Positions 16,148 to 24,439 of a stretch of 34,608 nucleotides of DNA are shown one piece after another. A model generated the notes under the pieces. It was given only the letters and a program-made list of their open reading frames with translations. It had not been told where the DNA came from and searched no databases. A program made the translations under genes and the position numbers. The stretch's first letter is position 1; each line of letters begins with the position of its first letter. The DNA is from Candidatus Bathyarchaeota archaeon (GTDB taxonomy: Archaea; Thermoproteota; Bathyarchaeia; 40CM-2-53-6; RBG-13-38-9): assembly GCA_018397035.1 (NCBI GenBank), contig JAGTQV010000004.1:1-34608 (forward strand). Direction: 5' to 3'.

Positions 16148-17416
16148 GTGGGACCTATATCGATGCCGGATCTTGCGATAGTCCATTACACGGCACCACC
16201 CAGAGAGATGGGTGGTGTCGAGATCGTGATTGAGTCCCATGTGAAGTTTCTGTCTGAACTAGGATACAATGTGCGGGTGATCTTCGGCAGCGGTGGAGGA
16301 CTGGACTACCATAACGTCACGGAACACAAGATTCCGTTGCTGTGGCCTAACCACCCCAGAATTCAAGCAGTTCAGGAGGAGCTTCTTCGCGAAGGGAAGA
16401 GTGACGACTTTGACTCAGTAAGAGATGATATCACTGAAGATCTCAGTAAGGCTCTCAGAGGTGTGGATGCATGTATAGTTCATAACATTCCTTCCATGCC
16501 TTTCAATTTTGCTGCGACAGCGGCAGTTAATAATGTCGCGGATAAGTTGAGGAGGACCATATTCTGGGTTCATGACAGCGCACTCCTCAGGGATGAATGG
16601 TCACAGAAGAAGCAGCTTTTCCCCTTCACTTTGCTTAATCACAAATCCAAGAACATATGCTACGTCACTCCGACAGCGGTCAGAGCGAAGGAGCTTGCAG
16701 AGCTCGATGAACCTTACAAGATCGAGAATTCGATAGTCGTCCCTAATGGTGTGAGTATTGAGGAGTTCATCAAGATAGACGAGACTACAAAGCTTCTGAT
16801 GAGGAAACTCGGCCTCTCCTTCGAGAATTATATAATAGTGACCCCTGTCAGAGTTACCCCGAGAAAGAATATTGAACTTGCACTTTTTGTTGTTGATGAG
16901 TTGCAGCATCTTATCGGTAGATCCCGACAGATCAAGTTTCTGATAACAGGTCCACCTGACCACCAAGCCTCAAAACTAGGTAAGGCCTACCTTGAGTACT
17001 TGAGTGAACTTATCGTTAGGAGGGGGCTGACAGAGAACGTGATCTTCTGCCACGAGTTGATAAATCAGAAACGAGAATATCAAAACGGCAGCATCCAGAA
17101 ATGGAGTGTCGCCGATGTCTACAATATTGCAGACCTTGTACTCATCCCAAGCAAGGAGGAGGGTTTCGGCCTGCCTGTGATCGAGGCAGGAGCAGCCCGT
17201 AAACCGATCTTCTGCTCCAGGATCCCCCCATTTCAGGAGCTGATCAGAGACGACATTGAAGGATTCATGTTTGATCTGGCGGAGGATCCGAAGAGCATCG
17301 CATTCAGAATCTACAGGCGATACTTAGAAGACAGGGTTGACAACAACTTCGACAATGTGATCAAGAGATTTACTTGGGAATCGATAATCAAGAAGAAGAT
17401 TATCCCACTACTCTAG
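16148..17416 (+). CDS. GT4-family glycosyltransferase
   Basis: A GT-B fold glycosyltransferase of family GT4. The N-terminal domain starts PDLAIVHYTAPPREMGGVEI, where the GG loop faces the acceptor. The C-terminal donor domain has VVPNGVS, TPVRVTPRKNIELAL (the R..x4..K pair for the donor phosphate) and PSKEEGFGLPVIEAGAAR, the E-x7-E element that binds the donor sugar nucleotide. Donor and acceptor are unknown. The GTG at 16148 is about 26 nt after a TTTAACA box, consistent with a leaderless start; ATG at 16163 is the alternative and gives a more usual N-terminus. It lies 97 bp after the antiporter, likely with its own promoter. Confidence 0.85.
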   Translation: MGPISMPDLAIVHYTAPPREMGGVEIVIESHVKFLSELGYNVRVIFGSGGGLDYHNVTEHKIPLLWPNHPRIQAVQEELLREGKSDDFDSVRDDITEDLSKALRGVDACIVHNIPSMPFNFAATAAVNNVADKLRRTIFWVHDSALLRDEWSQKKQLFPFTLLNHKSKNICYVTPTAVRAKELAELDEPYKIENSIVVPNGVSIEEFIKIDETTKLLMRKLGLSFENYIIVTPVRVTPRKNIELALFVVDELQHLIGRSRQIKFLITGPPDHQASKLGKAYLEYLSELIVRRGLTENVIFCHELINQKREYQNGSIQKWSVADVYNIADLVLIPSKEEGFGLPVIEAGAARKPIFCSRIPPFQELIRDDIEGFMFDLAEDPKSIAFRIYRRYLEDRVDNNFDNVIKRFTWESIIKKKIIPLL

Positions 17417-17454
17417 AAAACATATTGCATTCTGAGATTCCATGGTGTGGAAGA

Positions 17455-18186
17455 ATGTTTGAGGAGCTTATGCCTGGAATATGGACAGAATTCTTACAGG
17501 CAATCCCCAGATTTCTCTTTGCTGTGGCAATCCTAGCTCTCGGATGGGTCACAGGACATCTCTTAGGCAGAGGTCTCTCACTGCTGCTCGTGAGGCTTGG
17601 TTTCGAGAGTCTTCTGCACAGAACAATTCTGGGCAAAGCGCTGGAGCAGTCAGGTACAACATGTGTGAAGTTCTTCGAGTTTACTATAAGATGGATCGTC
17701 TATCTGTTGGCGATTCTTCTTGCACTCGACCTGTTTCAGGTCAGGGTTCTCAGGACTCTCGTTCAGACCATGCCCGAGTATCTTCCTAACATCGTCGCGG
17801 GGCTTCTGGTACTGTTCATAGGGTTTGTTGTGGTGGACTTCATAGCAGACATCGCCAGGGTCATTGGGTCTCAGGCTAGAGTGGAGTTGGCTGGGTTCTT
17901 GTCTATTGGACTGAGGCTGATCGGCTACTACGTCGTCGCCGTCATCGCATTAGGTATGATGAGGATCGACGTCACCATCCTTAACACGATCGGAAACGCT
18001 CTTGCCTGGGGCATCGCGCTTGGAGCAGGTTTGGGCATAGGGATCGCTTTCGGCTTCGGTCTTAAGGACTACGTAGCCAAGAACGTGGAAAACTGGGTCA
18101 GCGCAACAAAGGAAGTCGCTAAAAAGCCGGAAGACTTCTGGTCCTGGTACACCAGGACCAGAGAGGGAAAGGAGTCTGAAACCTAG
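17455..18186 (+). CDS. MscS-type membrane protein (TM-helix repeats)
   Basis: A protein of 243 residues from ATG 17455. It has five or so hydrophobic segments: FLFAVAILALGWVTGHLLG, IRWIVYLLAILLALDLFQV, LPNIVAGLLVLFIGFVVVDF, a third pair around LRLIGYYVVAVIALGM, and a Gly/Ala-rich helix ALAWGIALGAGLGIGIAFGF. The repeating L-x3-P-N/I-x2-A-G-L-L pattern is that of the TM-helix repeat found with small-conductance mechanosensitive channels (PF05552). The C-terminal beta and alpha domains of classical MscS are missing, so channel function is inferred. An upstream in-frame ATG at 17374 would overlap the GT4 gene and gives a polar extension; I prefer 17455. Its stop overlaps the stop of the convergent GT81-like gene. 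Confidence 0.75.
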   Translation: MFEELMPGIWTEFLQAIPRFLFAVAILALGWVTGHLLGRGLSLLLVRLGFESLLHRTILGKALEQSGTTCVKFFEFTIRWIVYLLAILLALDLFQVRVLRTLVQTMPEYLPNIVAGLLVLFIGFVVVDFIADIARVIGSQARVELAGFLSIGLRLIGYYVVAVIALGMMRIDVTILNTIGNALAWGIALGAGLGIGIAFGFGLKDYVAKNVENWVSATKEVAKKPEDFWSWYTRTREGKESET

Positions 18187-19592
18187 ATGACTCTCAGCAA
18201 CCCTGCTTTGCTGAGTCTTGAGAATGTGCTCTGGTTGCTCCTCGTCCGCAGAAGCGAGCTCACGGCAAAGTAGTTGATCTCTGAGCTGAGTTCTCTCCAA
18301 GACGGCAGTAGAAACTGTCCTGCATCAGGATCGTGCAGGAACTTGGCTCTGAACTCCCCGTAGAATCTTCTGAATCTCTGCATATCGATCTCTCTTGAAT
18401 AGTGTATTCTGTGATCAACATCGACTTGTCTCTGGAGAACCTCAAAGCTCCTCCAATAGGCTGGCAGCATGGCCAGTGCTTCTTTCCTATATTGTGAGAC
18501 CACTTTTTTTCTCCTCTCCTTGGAGAGTCGAACTCCTTCAGTTTCCAAGGTCCTGAGAACTCTGTTGGTTATCTGGAATATCATCGCATCGAGTCCTCTG
18601 GCTGTCTGACCGATATGGAGGAACACGTCGAGGTCGACCTGAGCTATGGCTGAAGGGGATAGCCTCCTCATGGATTGGTTCAGAATCGAGAATTCGATGC
18701 TGTAGTCGCTTGGAAAGCGTATGCTCTCCAGCAGCTCTCGTCTAGCCGCGAACTCTCCCGAGAGCGGGTACTTCAGCCGGTCGAATCCTCGGAATATGGT
18801 TGGAAACTCCTTAGTCAGAACCTTCATGAGCGGGATCGCGAAGAGCCTCGTCACCCTTCCTCCAAACGTGTATGATCCATGTGGATACTCGTAGATCATT
18901 GTTAGCCTCTTGTAGTACGCCTTGGTCATCATGAGGCGCCTCCTTCTTCTCCTGAGCACCTCGACGATAGGATGGCACAGTGCCACGGCGAACTCCTTCT
19001 GAAAATTCATGATGTCGGAGTCGAGGAAGCATACGATGTCACCCTTTGTCATGGGGAGGGCAAGCCACAGCGCAGCGCCTTTACCCGGCGGGATGGTTCT
19101 TAGGCCAGCCCTGTTTGAGGCACCGTACTTCTCGAGTACGTGAAACAGGTTCCTGTCGAACTGGTGAACAGCCTTGACTATGAAATCGAAGAATCCTCTC
19201 CTCGAGTGTATGGCCTCTGCACGATTCTCCCTTAGCAGACCTACCTGCCGCCTGAAGAGGTCGAGTTCTTCATAGGCAGTCTCCACGACCTTGACGAGTG
19301 TCGAGAAGTCTGCATTGCCATGCTGATCAAGGGATCCGTCGATGACCAAGATCTCGTCGATATATCCTAGGTCGATGAGTTTGCTACATTCAGAGAGCAC
19401 TCTCTTGAGGACATCCAGTTCGAGTTCACGCGTCTTCCTGCCGACGTCTATCTTGGTAGGTATCACAAGAGAGATCAAGAGAGGCCTCCTGAGGTCTGCT
19501 TCATCACGGATGAAACTATTCAGCTTCCTGTCTAAGCACTCAGCAATATCGAAGTTCCTGTATGAACCCAGGTCGGCAACCTCACGCCGCAA
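18183..19592 (-). CDS. gpgS: Glucosyl-3-phosphoglycerate synthase-like GT81 glycosyltransferase
   Basis: A 469-residue GT-A enzyme, last gene of a four-gene operon. GKGAALW (170-176), the metal-binding D191-S-D193 in CFLDSDIMNF, then GGRVTRLFAIPLM, YPLSGEFAARRELLESI and AIAQVDLDVFLH follow the order of GpgS. That enzyme transfers glucose from an NDP-glucose to D-3-phosphoglycerate, the first step of glucosylglycerate synthesis. The segment SDYSIEFSIL takes the place of the family's GYGVEIGLL, so some divergence in substrate is possible. The protein is longer than bacterial GpgS (about 300-330), with extra N- and C-terminal parts. The start is TTG at 19592; GAGGT 7 nt upstream supports it. Synthase versus related sugar transfer is inferred. 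Confidence 0.75.
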   Translation of the reverse strand: MRREVADLGSYRNFDIAECLDRKLNSFIRDEADLRRPLLISLVIPTKIDVGRKTRELELDVLKRVLSECSKLIDLGYIDEILVIDGSLDQHGNADFSTLVKVVETAYEELDLFRRQVGLLRENRAEAIHSRRGFFDFIVKAVHQFDRNLFHVLEKYGASNRAGLRTIPPGKGAALWLALPMTKGDIVCFLDSDIMNFQKEFAVALCHPIVEVLRRRRRRLMMTKAYYKRLTMIYEYPHGSYTFGGRVTRLFAIPLMKVLTKEFPTIFRGFDRLKYPLSGEFAARRELLESIRFPSDYSIEFSILNQSMRRLSPSAIAQVDLDVFLHIGQTARGLDAMIFQITNRVLRTLETEGVRLSKERRKKVVSQYRKEALAMLPAYWRSFEVLQRQVDVDHRIHYSREIDMQRFRRFYGEFRAKFLHDPDAGQFLLPSWRELSSEINYFAVSSLLRTRSNQSTFSRLSKAGLLRVI

Positions 19593-19603
19593 AAATGATA
19601 ACC

Positions 19604-20257
19604 TCAGTCAAGTCTCTGCTTGAGGAATGCTATCGCTTGATAGAAGTCTTGAACAATAGCATCTGCCTCAGCCTTTATTCTCTCAGTCTTCGGATTGTAC
19701 GCTACTGAGATATTCGCCCCCAGCAACATACAGTAGTCAGAGTCGCCATCACCGATCGCAACCGAGACCCCTCCCAGAGCACTCTGAAGAGACTTGAGAA
19801 GGCGAAGTTTGCAGACAAGATATTCCTTGCAATGAGGGATCTTCAAACAGCCGGGCACTGTAAGAACTTTCCCAGTCAAGCGATATCCGTTGAATTGCAG
19901 CCTATTCGCATACACAAGATCCAGATGAAGTCTGTTCTTCAGCCTGTCGGCTAGAAACTTGTATGAGTCTGTGGCTAGAGCAATAACGAAACCTCTCTCT
20001 CTTAGGAATGAGATGAACTCATGAACTCCTGCGTTCAGGGGGATCGTATCAAAAACATCCTCCAACTCAGACCTCCCCTTACCCGATAGGAGTTCAGCTA
20101 TCCTCATGGTGACCATGGATCTCGGAGCTTCCCTGAAATCAAGATCCAACTGCCTGAGCTTGGACGTGAGGCCAAACCGCTCGCATAGTACGTCAATGGA
20201 TCTCTTCGATAGTATCGTCCCATCCATATCCAGTACGGCGACGCCAACCTTCAACAT
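19604..20257 (-). CDS. HAD-superfamily phosphatase (candidate glucosyl-3-phosphoglycerate phosphatase)
   Basis: A 217-residue HAD phosphatase of the phosphoserine phosphatase type. The nucleophile motif is D10-M-D12-G-T. A C1 cap follows (from about residue 17 to 85). Motif II is LATDSYKF and the acidic motif is GDGDSDY with D170, D172 and D174. These signs suggest dephosphorylation of a small phosphate ester. The position directly before a GpgS-like gene and after a GT4 gene suggests that it removes phosphate from glucosyl- or mannosylglucosyl-3-phosphoglycerate. The ATG at 20257 is preferred, with GAGGG upstream and a 7-bp gap after the GT4 gene; a start at 20296 would overlap that gene. 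Confidence 0.75.
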   Translation of the reverse strand: MLKVGVAVLDMDGTILSKRSIDVLCERFGLTSKLRQLDLDFREAPRSMVTMRIAELLSGKGRSELEDVFDTIPLNAGVHEFISFLRERGFVIALATDSYKFLADRLKNRLHLDLVYANRLQFNGYRLTGKVLTVPGCLKIPHCKEYLVCKLRLLKSLQSALGGVSVAIGDGDSDYCMLLGANISVAYNPKTERIKAEADAIVQDFYQAIAFLKQRLD

Positions 20258-20264
20258 ATATCCC

Positions 20265-21422
20265 TCAAGATTCCAAGACCTCTTTGTACACTTCAAGTGT
20301 CTTCTCAGCAGCTAGGTCCCAGTTGAAGAGAGCCTCAACCCTCTTCCTGCCCTCCGAACCCATCCTCTGGCGCATTTCTGGGTCTCTTAGAAGTCGGATG
20401 ATGCCTGATGCCAACCCCTTATGGTCTGCAGGCCTTGCCAGAATCCCCGTCTCCCCATCTACGACAACCTCAGGGATTGCGCAGTGATTGAAAGCCACGA
20501 CAGGTCTTGCCGTGGCCTGAGCCTCGGCAGGGGTCAGACCAAAACCCTCCCACATGCTGGGGTAGCAGAAGACATCACAGGCCGAGTACAGTTGCGGAAT
20601 CTCTTCGTCAGGCAAATACCCCGTAAAGACAAGGGCGTTGCGAATCCTACTCAGGAGGGATTGACTCATCTTAACCCGATCGAACCTCGTTCCACCCGCT
20701 ATGACGAACTTCGCGTCCGGGCATACCTCCAAGACAAGAGGGACGGCCTTGATCAGATACTGCACTCCTTTGTATGGGTCCATCCTTCCCACGTACAGGA
20801 CAGTCGCTCCGTCAAATATCCCATATTTCTCCCAGATAGCAGAGTTATCTGTTCGCGGATGAAACCTCTCAAGATCGACACCATTGTATACTAGCGATAT
20901 CTTCGCTTCATCGACCTGATAGAACCTAGTCAGTAGTCCCTTGATGTACCGGCTGATCGCGATGACCTTGTCCACGCCTGCATGCAACGCGATGATCGTT
21001 CCGATGTTGTGATCTATCATCTTGAGTTTCTGAGTCGGATTCGACCAGCTTCTGACAGGTGCATATCCGTGGAATGTGAAAACATGTGGGATACCCCTTA
21101 ACGCACGAACATAGTTCCCGACGAATATGCCAGGGTGATACTGAGTATGAATAAGGTCAAAGTCTTTGATGCGGGTGCCGCACTTGGCCATGAATCCGAA
21201 GTGGCGGATGAAGCGGAGCCCTGAACCTCTGAATTTGACTTCGACAGCCTCAACCGGCGATATGTCCTCAAAGGCTTCGCGCGTTAAGACTTTGACTTCG
21301 ATGCCTCTTTCACTAAGCCTCCTAGTAAGTTGCCCTATGTGAACAGTCTGGCCGGAGGCTTTGTGCAGTGTACTTCTAACAACGGCTACCCTCAAATCGG
21401 ATCGTCCTTGGTGTGGCTTCAC
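20265..21422 (-). CDS. GT4-family glycosyltransferase of the compatible-solute-like operon
   Basis: A 385-residue GT-B fold enzyme. The N-terminal domain carries SGQTVHIGQLTRRLSERGIE and THGYAP-like FTFHGYAP; the donor domain has VYNGVDLERFHP, LYVGRMDPYKGVQYLIKAVP and PSMWEGFGLTPAEAQATARP. All are classic for GT4. The GTG at 21422 lies 6 bp after the stop of the gene at 21429, with GGGTGA as ribosome binding site. In Petrotoga-type bacteria a GT4 enzyme (MggA) adds mannose to glucosyl-3-phosphoglycerate beside a phosphatase, so a similar second sugar transfer is a reasonable hypothesis, though GT4 sequence does not fix the substrate. Confidence 0.85.
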   Translation of the reverse strand: MKPHQGRSDLRVAVVRSTLHKASGQTVHIGQLTRRLSERGIEVKVLTREAFEDISPVEAVEVKFRGSGLRFIRHFGFMAKCGTRIKDFDLIHTQYHPGIFVGNYVRALRGIPHVFTFHGYAPVRSWSNPTQKLKMIDHNIGTIIALHAGVDKVIAISRYIKGLLTRFYQVDEAKISLVYNGVDLERFHPRTDNSAIWEKYGIFDGATVLYVGRMDPYKGVQYLIKAVPLVLEVCPDAKFVIAGGTRFDRVKMSQSLLSRIRNALVFTGYLPDEEIPQLYSACDVFCYPSMWEGFGLTPAEAQATARPVVAFNHCAIPEVVVDGETGILARPADHKGLASGIIRLLRDPEMRQRMGSEGRKRVEALFNWDLAAEKTLEVYKEVLES

Positions 21423-21428
21423 TCCAAT

Positions 21429-22670
21429 TCACCCTGTGAAGTAATGTGATAGAAGGAAGGGTTTCTGTTCTTCAAAGACAGCGGCTTCCTGCTCTGTAAA
21501 GCGGTCAGCTTCTTCGTCAGTCATCTTCTCCGTCTCGAGGAGAAAGCTGCATACCTTTCCAAGCCAGAGTCCTCTCAGCGAGCTCAGGAGTTCGTTGAAC
21601 CTCCCGTCATCTGTCTCCCTTGCGCAGGCACAAGCAAATGAGTAGACCGTTCTGGCCCATACCTCAGGAGGGATCGAGATGCGTTGCGAACTCGATGCTT
21701 CGCTCAGGGTCTCAAAAAGATCCTGTTCAAGTACGTCTCTAAGAATTGCCCTCTTGTTTGCAAGGGTCTCTTTGAATCCACTGTGAAGTCTGGAGGGGAC
21801 GACCTTCACCGGCTCCGGTCCAGGAAAGGAGAACGGGTATTCAAGGAGTGGCACGGGTTCGCTACGTGATACTCGTCGCCAATACTCATAGTAGTCTCTT
21901 GCACAAGTGAACATTGAGCCGGCAACCTGTACAAACATCGCCGCGATCTCAGCTCCAGGATCCTTGGCCTCATGGATCTTTGACCCTAGAAAGGCCTCCT
22001 TGACAGTGAAGCCTCGGGCGATGGCTGTATGAGTTATGAATATGTCAACGCCGAATCGTTGGATATACGCGCTTTTCCACAGCGGGCTTTTGAGGAGATT
22101 GGTGACTAGAGAGGCTGAGAGGCCGAAGTCGCCACCAATCGGTTGGCGGACCTTGAGGCCATAGACTGCCTGTGTGAACGGGTAGCAGAGGTTGTTTGTT
22201 ATTGTCCCATCATATTTGTGTCGAATGTAGAGGGGGGCTATGAGGTCTGCCTCGTTCGAAGCAGCCTCAAGAACGATCTTACACCATTCAGGAGTGATGC
22301 TTCGCAGATCAGAATCGAACATTGCGGTGCCTTGCGCATTAAGGGCGGAGGAAGTCTCTAGGATCGCTCTAACAGCAGACCCCTTTCCAGCCAAGCCTGT
22401 GTAAGTGGTGAATAGACGATCCACTCCATCAAGCTTAATCGCCTCGACCACTTGCTTCGTTCCATCTTGCGATCCTCCGTCAGAGATCAGAATTAGTGAC
22501 TTTTGCTCTGGAAAGTACTTCTTGAGCCCTCTTGCCACTTGATGCAAGACGTAGCCTATTGTATGAGCGCAGTTGTAAGATGGTACTCCCACCAACAGAT
22601 CAGTCTTACCGATATGGGATAGCCGTTCTGCCGACTTGGGATCAAGACCAGTGAGTCTCGCTGTGCTCAT
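21429..22670 (-). CDS. GT2/GT78-like glycosyltransferase (mannosyl- or glucosylglycerate synthase-like)
   Basis: A 413-residue GT-A enzyme opening the operon. The donor domain shows GVPSYNCAHTIGYVL, SDGGSQDGT and the metal site D119-S-D121 in AMFDSDL. The stretches RHKYDGTITN (150-159) and VRQPIGGDFGLS (174-185) are the ones I associate with the mannosylglycerate/glucosylglycerate synthase group. Those enzymes join an NDP-sugar directly to D-glycerate, without a phosphorylated intermediate. A C-terminal helical part (residues 280-413) is also present in that group. The ATG at 22670 follows an A/T-rich box about 24 nt upstream. Exact sugar donor and acceptor are inferred from motif memory, not from a database search. 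Confidence 0.75.
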   Translation of the reverse strand: MSTARLTGLDPKSAERLSHIGKTDLLVGVPSYNCAHTIGYVLHQVARGLKKYFPEQKSLILISDGGSQDGTKQVVEAIKLDGVDRLFTTYTGLAGKGSAVRAILETSSALNAQGTAMFDSDLRSITPEWCKIVLEAASNEADLIAPLYIRHKYDGTITNNLCYPFTQAVYGLKVRQPIGGDFGLSASLVTNLLKSPLWKSAYIQRFGVDIFITHTAIARGFTVKEAFLGSKIHEAKDPGAEIAAMFVQVAGSMFTCARDYYEYWRRVSRSEPVPLLEYPFSFPGPEPVKVVPSRLHSGFKETLANKRAILRDVLEQDLFETLSEASSSQRISIPPEVWARTVYSFACACARETDDGRFNELLSSLRGLWLGKVCSFLLETEKMTDEEADRFTEQEAAVFEEQKPFLLSHYFTG

Positions 22671-22782
22671 ACCTTGAGATTAGGGAAAGGTTTCTTATGT
22701 AGTTTCCACAACCGGAGAGATCATTTGATCTCAAAGACTAGAATTATTAGTCAACAGAGACAATTCTGAAGGCGTACTCGTC

Positions 22783-23982
22783 ATGTCTGATGTGTCTCTA
22801 GCACTGTTTCTGACTGCCGCAATAATAGTGGCAGGCTCTCTTGGCAGCTTTCTTTTTCGCAAAACAGGCATCCCCGACATGATCTTTCTCGTGATGCTGG
22901 GTATCCTGCTCGGGCCTGTATCTGGTGTCATTCTGCTGAAGGACATCGAACCGCTTGCTCCTTACTTAGCCATGCTGACCTTGACAATAATCCTGCTTGA
23001 TGGGGGGATGAGCCTCAACCTGCGCCAGACTATCAGGCAGAGTCCTCGTGCTATCATGATTGCAGTCCTAGGGTTTGTCTTGAGCGCAATCACTGTCGCC
23101 TTCTTCACAAGGTTGATGTTAGGGTTGAGCTGGTTGGAGGGACTGCTACTTGGGAGTATCGTGGGCGGAAGCAGCTCAATCGTGGTTGTATCTCTGGCCA
23201 CGAGAATGGGGGTGAGTGAGGAGTGTTCAACCACTCTGGTCTTGGAGTCTGCAATAACTGATGTCCTCTGCACAGTTGCAGCTCTAACCTTGATCGGTGT
23301 GATCTTGTCCGGTTTGCCCACGATGGAGGCGCTGACACAAGTCCTCGCTCAGAAATTCTCGATAGGTGCAATGCTGGGTTTGGTCCTCGGCTTAGTCTGG
23401 GTGGGTGCACTCTCAAGGATGAGGAATGAGCCGTACCGATACATGTTGACCTTGGCCGCACTCTTTTTGGCCTACCTAACATCAGAATCCCTTGGCGGAA
23501 GTGGAGCGCTGTCAGTTCTTGCATTTGGCATAGTACTTGGGAACGAGGAAGCGTTCTCTGGTTTGTCTAGCAGATCAGAAACGCCCATTTGCATCGATGA
23601 GTCATTCAGAAGGCTAGAGTCAGAAATCGCTTTCGTCACAAAGGCGTTCTTTTTTGTTTATCTAGGACTAATAGTCAGTTTTCCCAGCATTTTCTTCGTT
23701 GCTTATGGGCTAATGCTATCGCTTCTTCTGCTTGCTACCCACTACGTCGCTGTCAGCGTGTCAACCCTAGGAAGTCCGCTGCGAAGGGAGAAAGGATTGA
23801 TGAGCGTCGTTTACGCCAGAGGGCTTGCCGCTGCAGTCCTTGCGCTTCTTCCTCAGAAGTTTGGTCTAGGGAACTACCAGATCTATGTTCCAACAGTTCT
23901 TATGGTAATATTAACTACGACACTCATCACAACGATAGGCGTCTTTCACTTCTCACGCAAAACAATGGATACCAAAACGTAA
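22783..23982 (+). CDS. Cation/proton antiporter (CPA1/CPA2-like)
   Basis: A 399-residue membrane protein covering one full PF00999 domain. It has GSFLFRKTGIPDMIFLVMLG, the helix IILLDGGMSLNL, GGSSSIVVVSLATRMG and the ion-site helix LVLESAITDVLCTVAALTLI with D160. The residue before D160 is Thr, where CPA1 proteins have Asn and electrogenic CPA2 proteins have Asp. It therefore may be an electroneutral exchanger with altered cation choice. No cytoplasmic RCK domain follows. It is divergent from the GT78-like gene with 112 bp between starts, so shared control with the compatible-solute operon is possible. The ATG at 22783 has only weak upstream signals. Confidence 0.85.
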   Translation: MSDVSLALFLTAAIIVAGSLGSFLFRKTGIPDMIFLVMLGILLGPVSGVILLKDIEPLAPYLAMLTLTIILLDGGMSLNLRQTIRQSPRAIMIAVLGFVLSAITVAFFTRLMLGLSWLEGLLLGSIVGGSSSIVVVSLATRMGVSEECSTTLVLESAITDVLCTVAALTLIGVILSGLPTMEALTQVLAQKFSIGAMLGLVLGLVWVGALSRMRNEPYRYMLTLAALFLAYLTSESLGGSGALSVLAFGIVLGNEEAFSGLSSRSETPICIDESFRRLESEIAFVTKAFFFVYLGLIVSFPSIFFVAYGLMLSLLLLATHYVAVSVSTLGSPLRREKGLMSVVYARGLAAAVLALLPQKFGLGNYQIYVPTVLMVILTTTLITTIGVFHFSRKTMDTKT

Positions 23983-24077
23983 TCTCTCTGAAGCTGGAAG
24001 AACTGACTATCTTAGCTCACAGAGATGCTCTTTGCTCCAATACACGATTCTTCAAACGGTATTTTCGAATCCTTCTT

Positions 24078-24439
24078 TTATGAAACGTAGCTTGGACCTC
24101 TTCTTGAGTTCCTGTATTCCACCTCAAGTTTCTGAACGAGTTCTACGAATGAATGGTCCTTCTTCATCAATGAATCCAGCTTCTTCTGAAATAGATTCGC
24201 TTCCATCTTGAGTTCCATCATGCCGACTTCAATCTTCAAAATAGCTTTGGCTTTGCCTAGGAGTTGATGGGCTGTTCTTGGATCAACATCTTTCACATTC
24301 TCTGGAGCTTGACTCTAGATGCTGACTGCCGGGCTTCCTCTCCTCTCGCTCTCCCTGAGAATCAGACTCTGAATACTACTCGGACCACTGTACTCTGCTC
24401 GCTCGACACCGTGCTGCTTCAACTCCACGGTGTCGAGCC
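24078..24439 (-). pseudogene. Remnant of a PAC2-family protein
   Basis: C-terminal part of a proteasome-assembly-chaperone-like PAC2 protein. The frame reads ELKQHGVERAEYSGPSSIQS, LILRESERRGSPAVSI, then TAG at 24315-24317, then SQAPENVKDVDPRTAHQLLG and on to the stop at 24078. PAC2 proteins have a conserved Trp right after the PAVS-L/I motif, so the TAG replaces a TGG. The N-terminal about two-thirds of the family are missing. A GTG at 24296 could start a 72-residue tail, but this is unlikely to be a functional protein. Confidence 0.65.
24401..24438. repeat. Perfect 13-bp inverted repeat with 12-nt loop
   Basis: GCTCGACACCGTG at 24401-24413 and CACGGTGTCGAGC at 24426-24438 are exact inverted copies. 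The RNA of either strand could fold into a strong hairpin. It lies at the join of the UPF0175 and PAC2 remnants. Confidence 0.8.
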
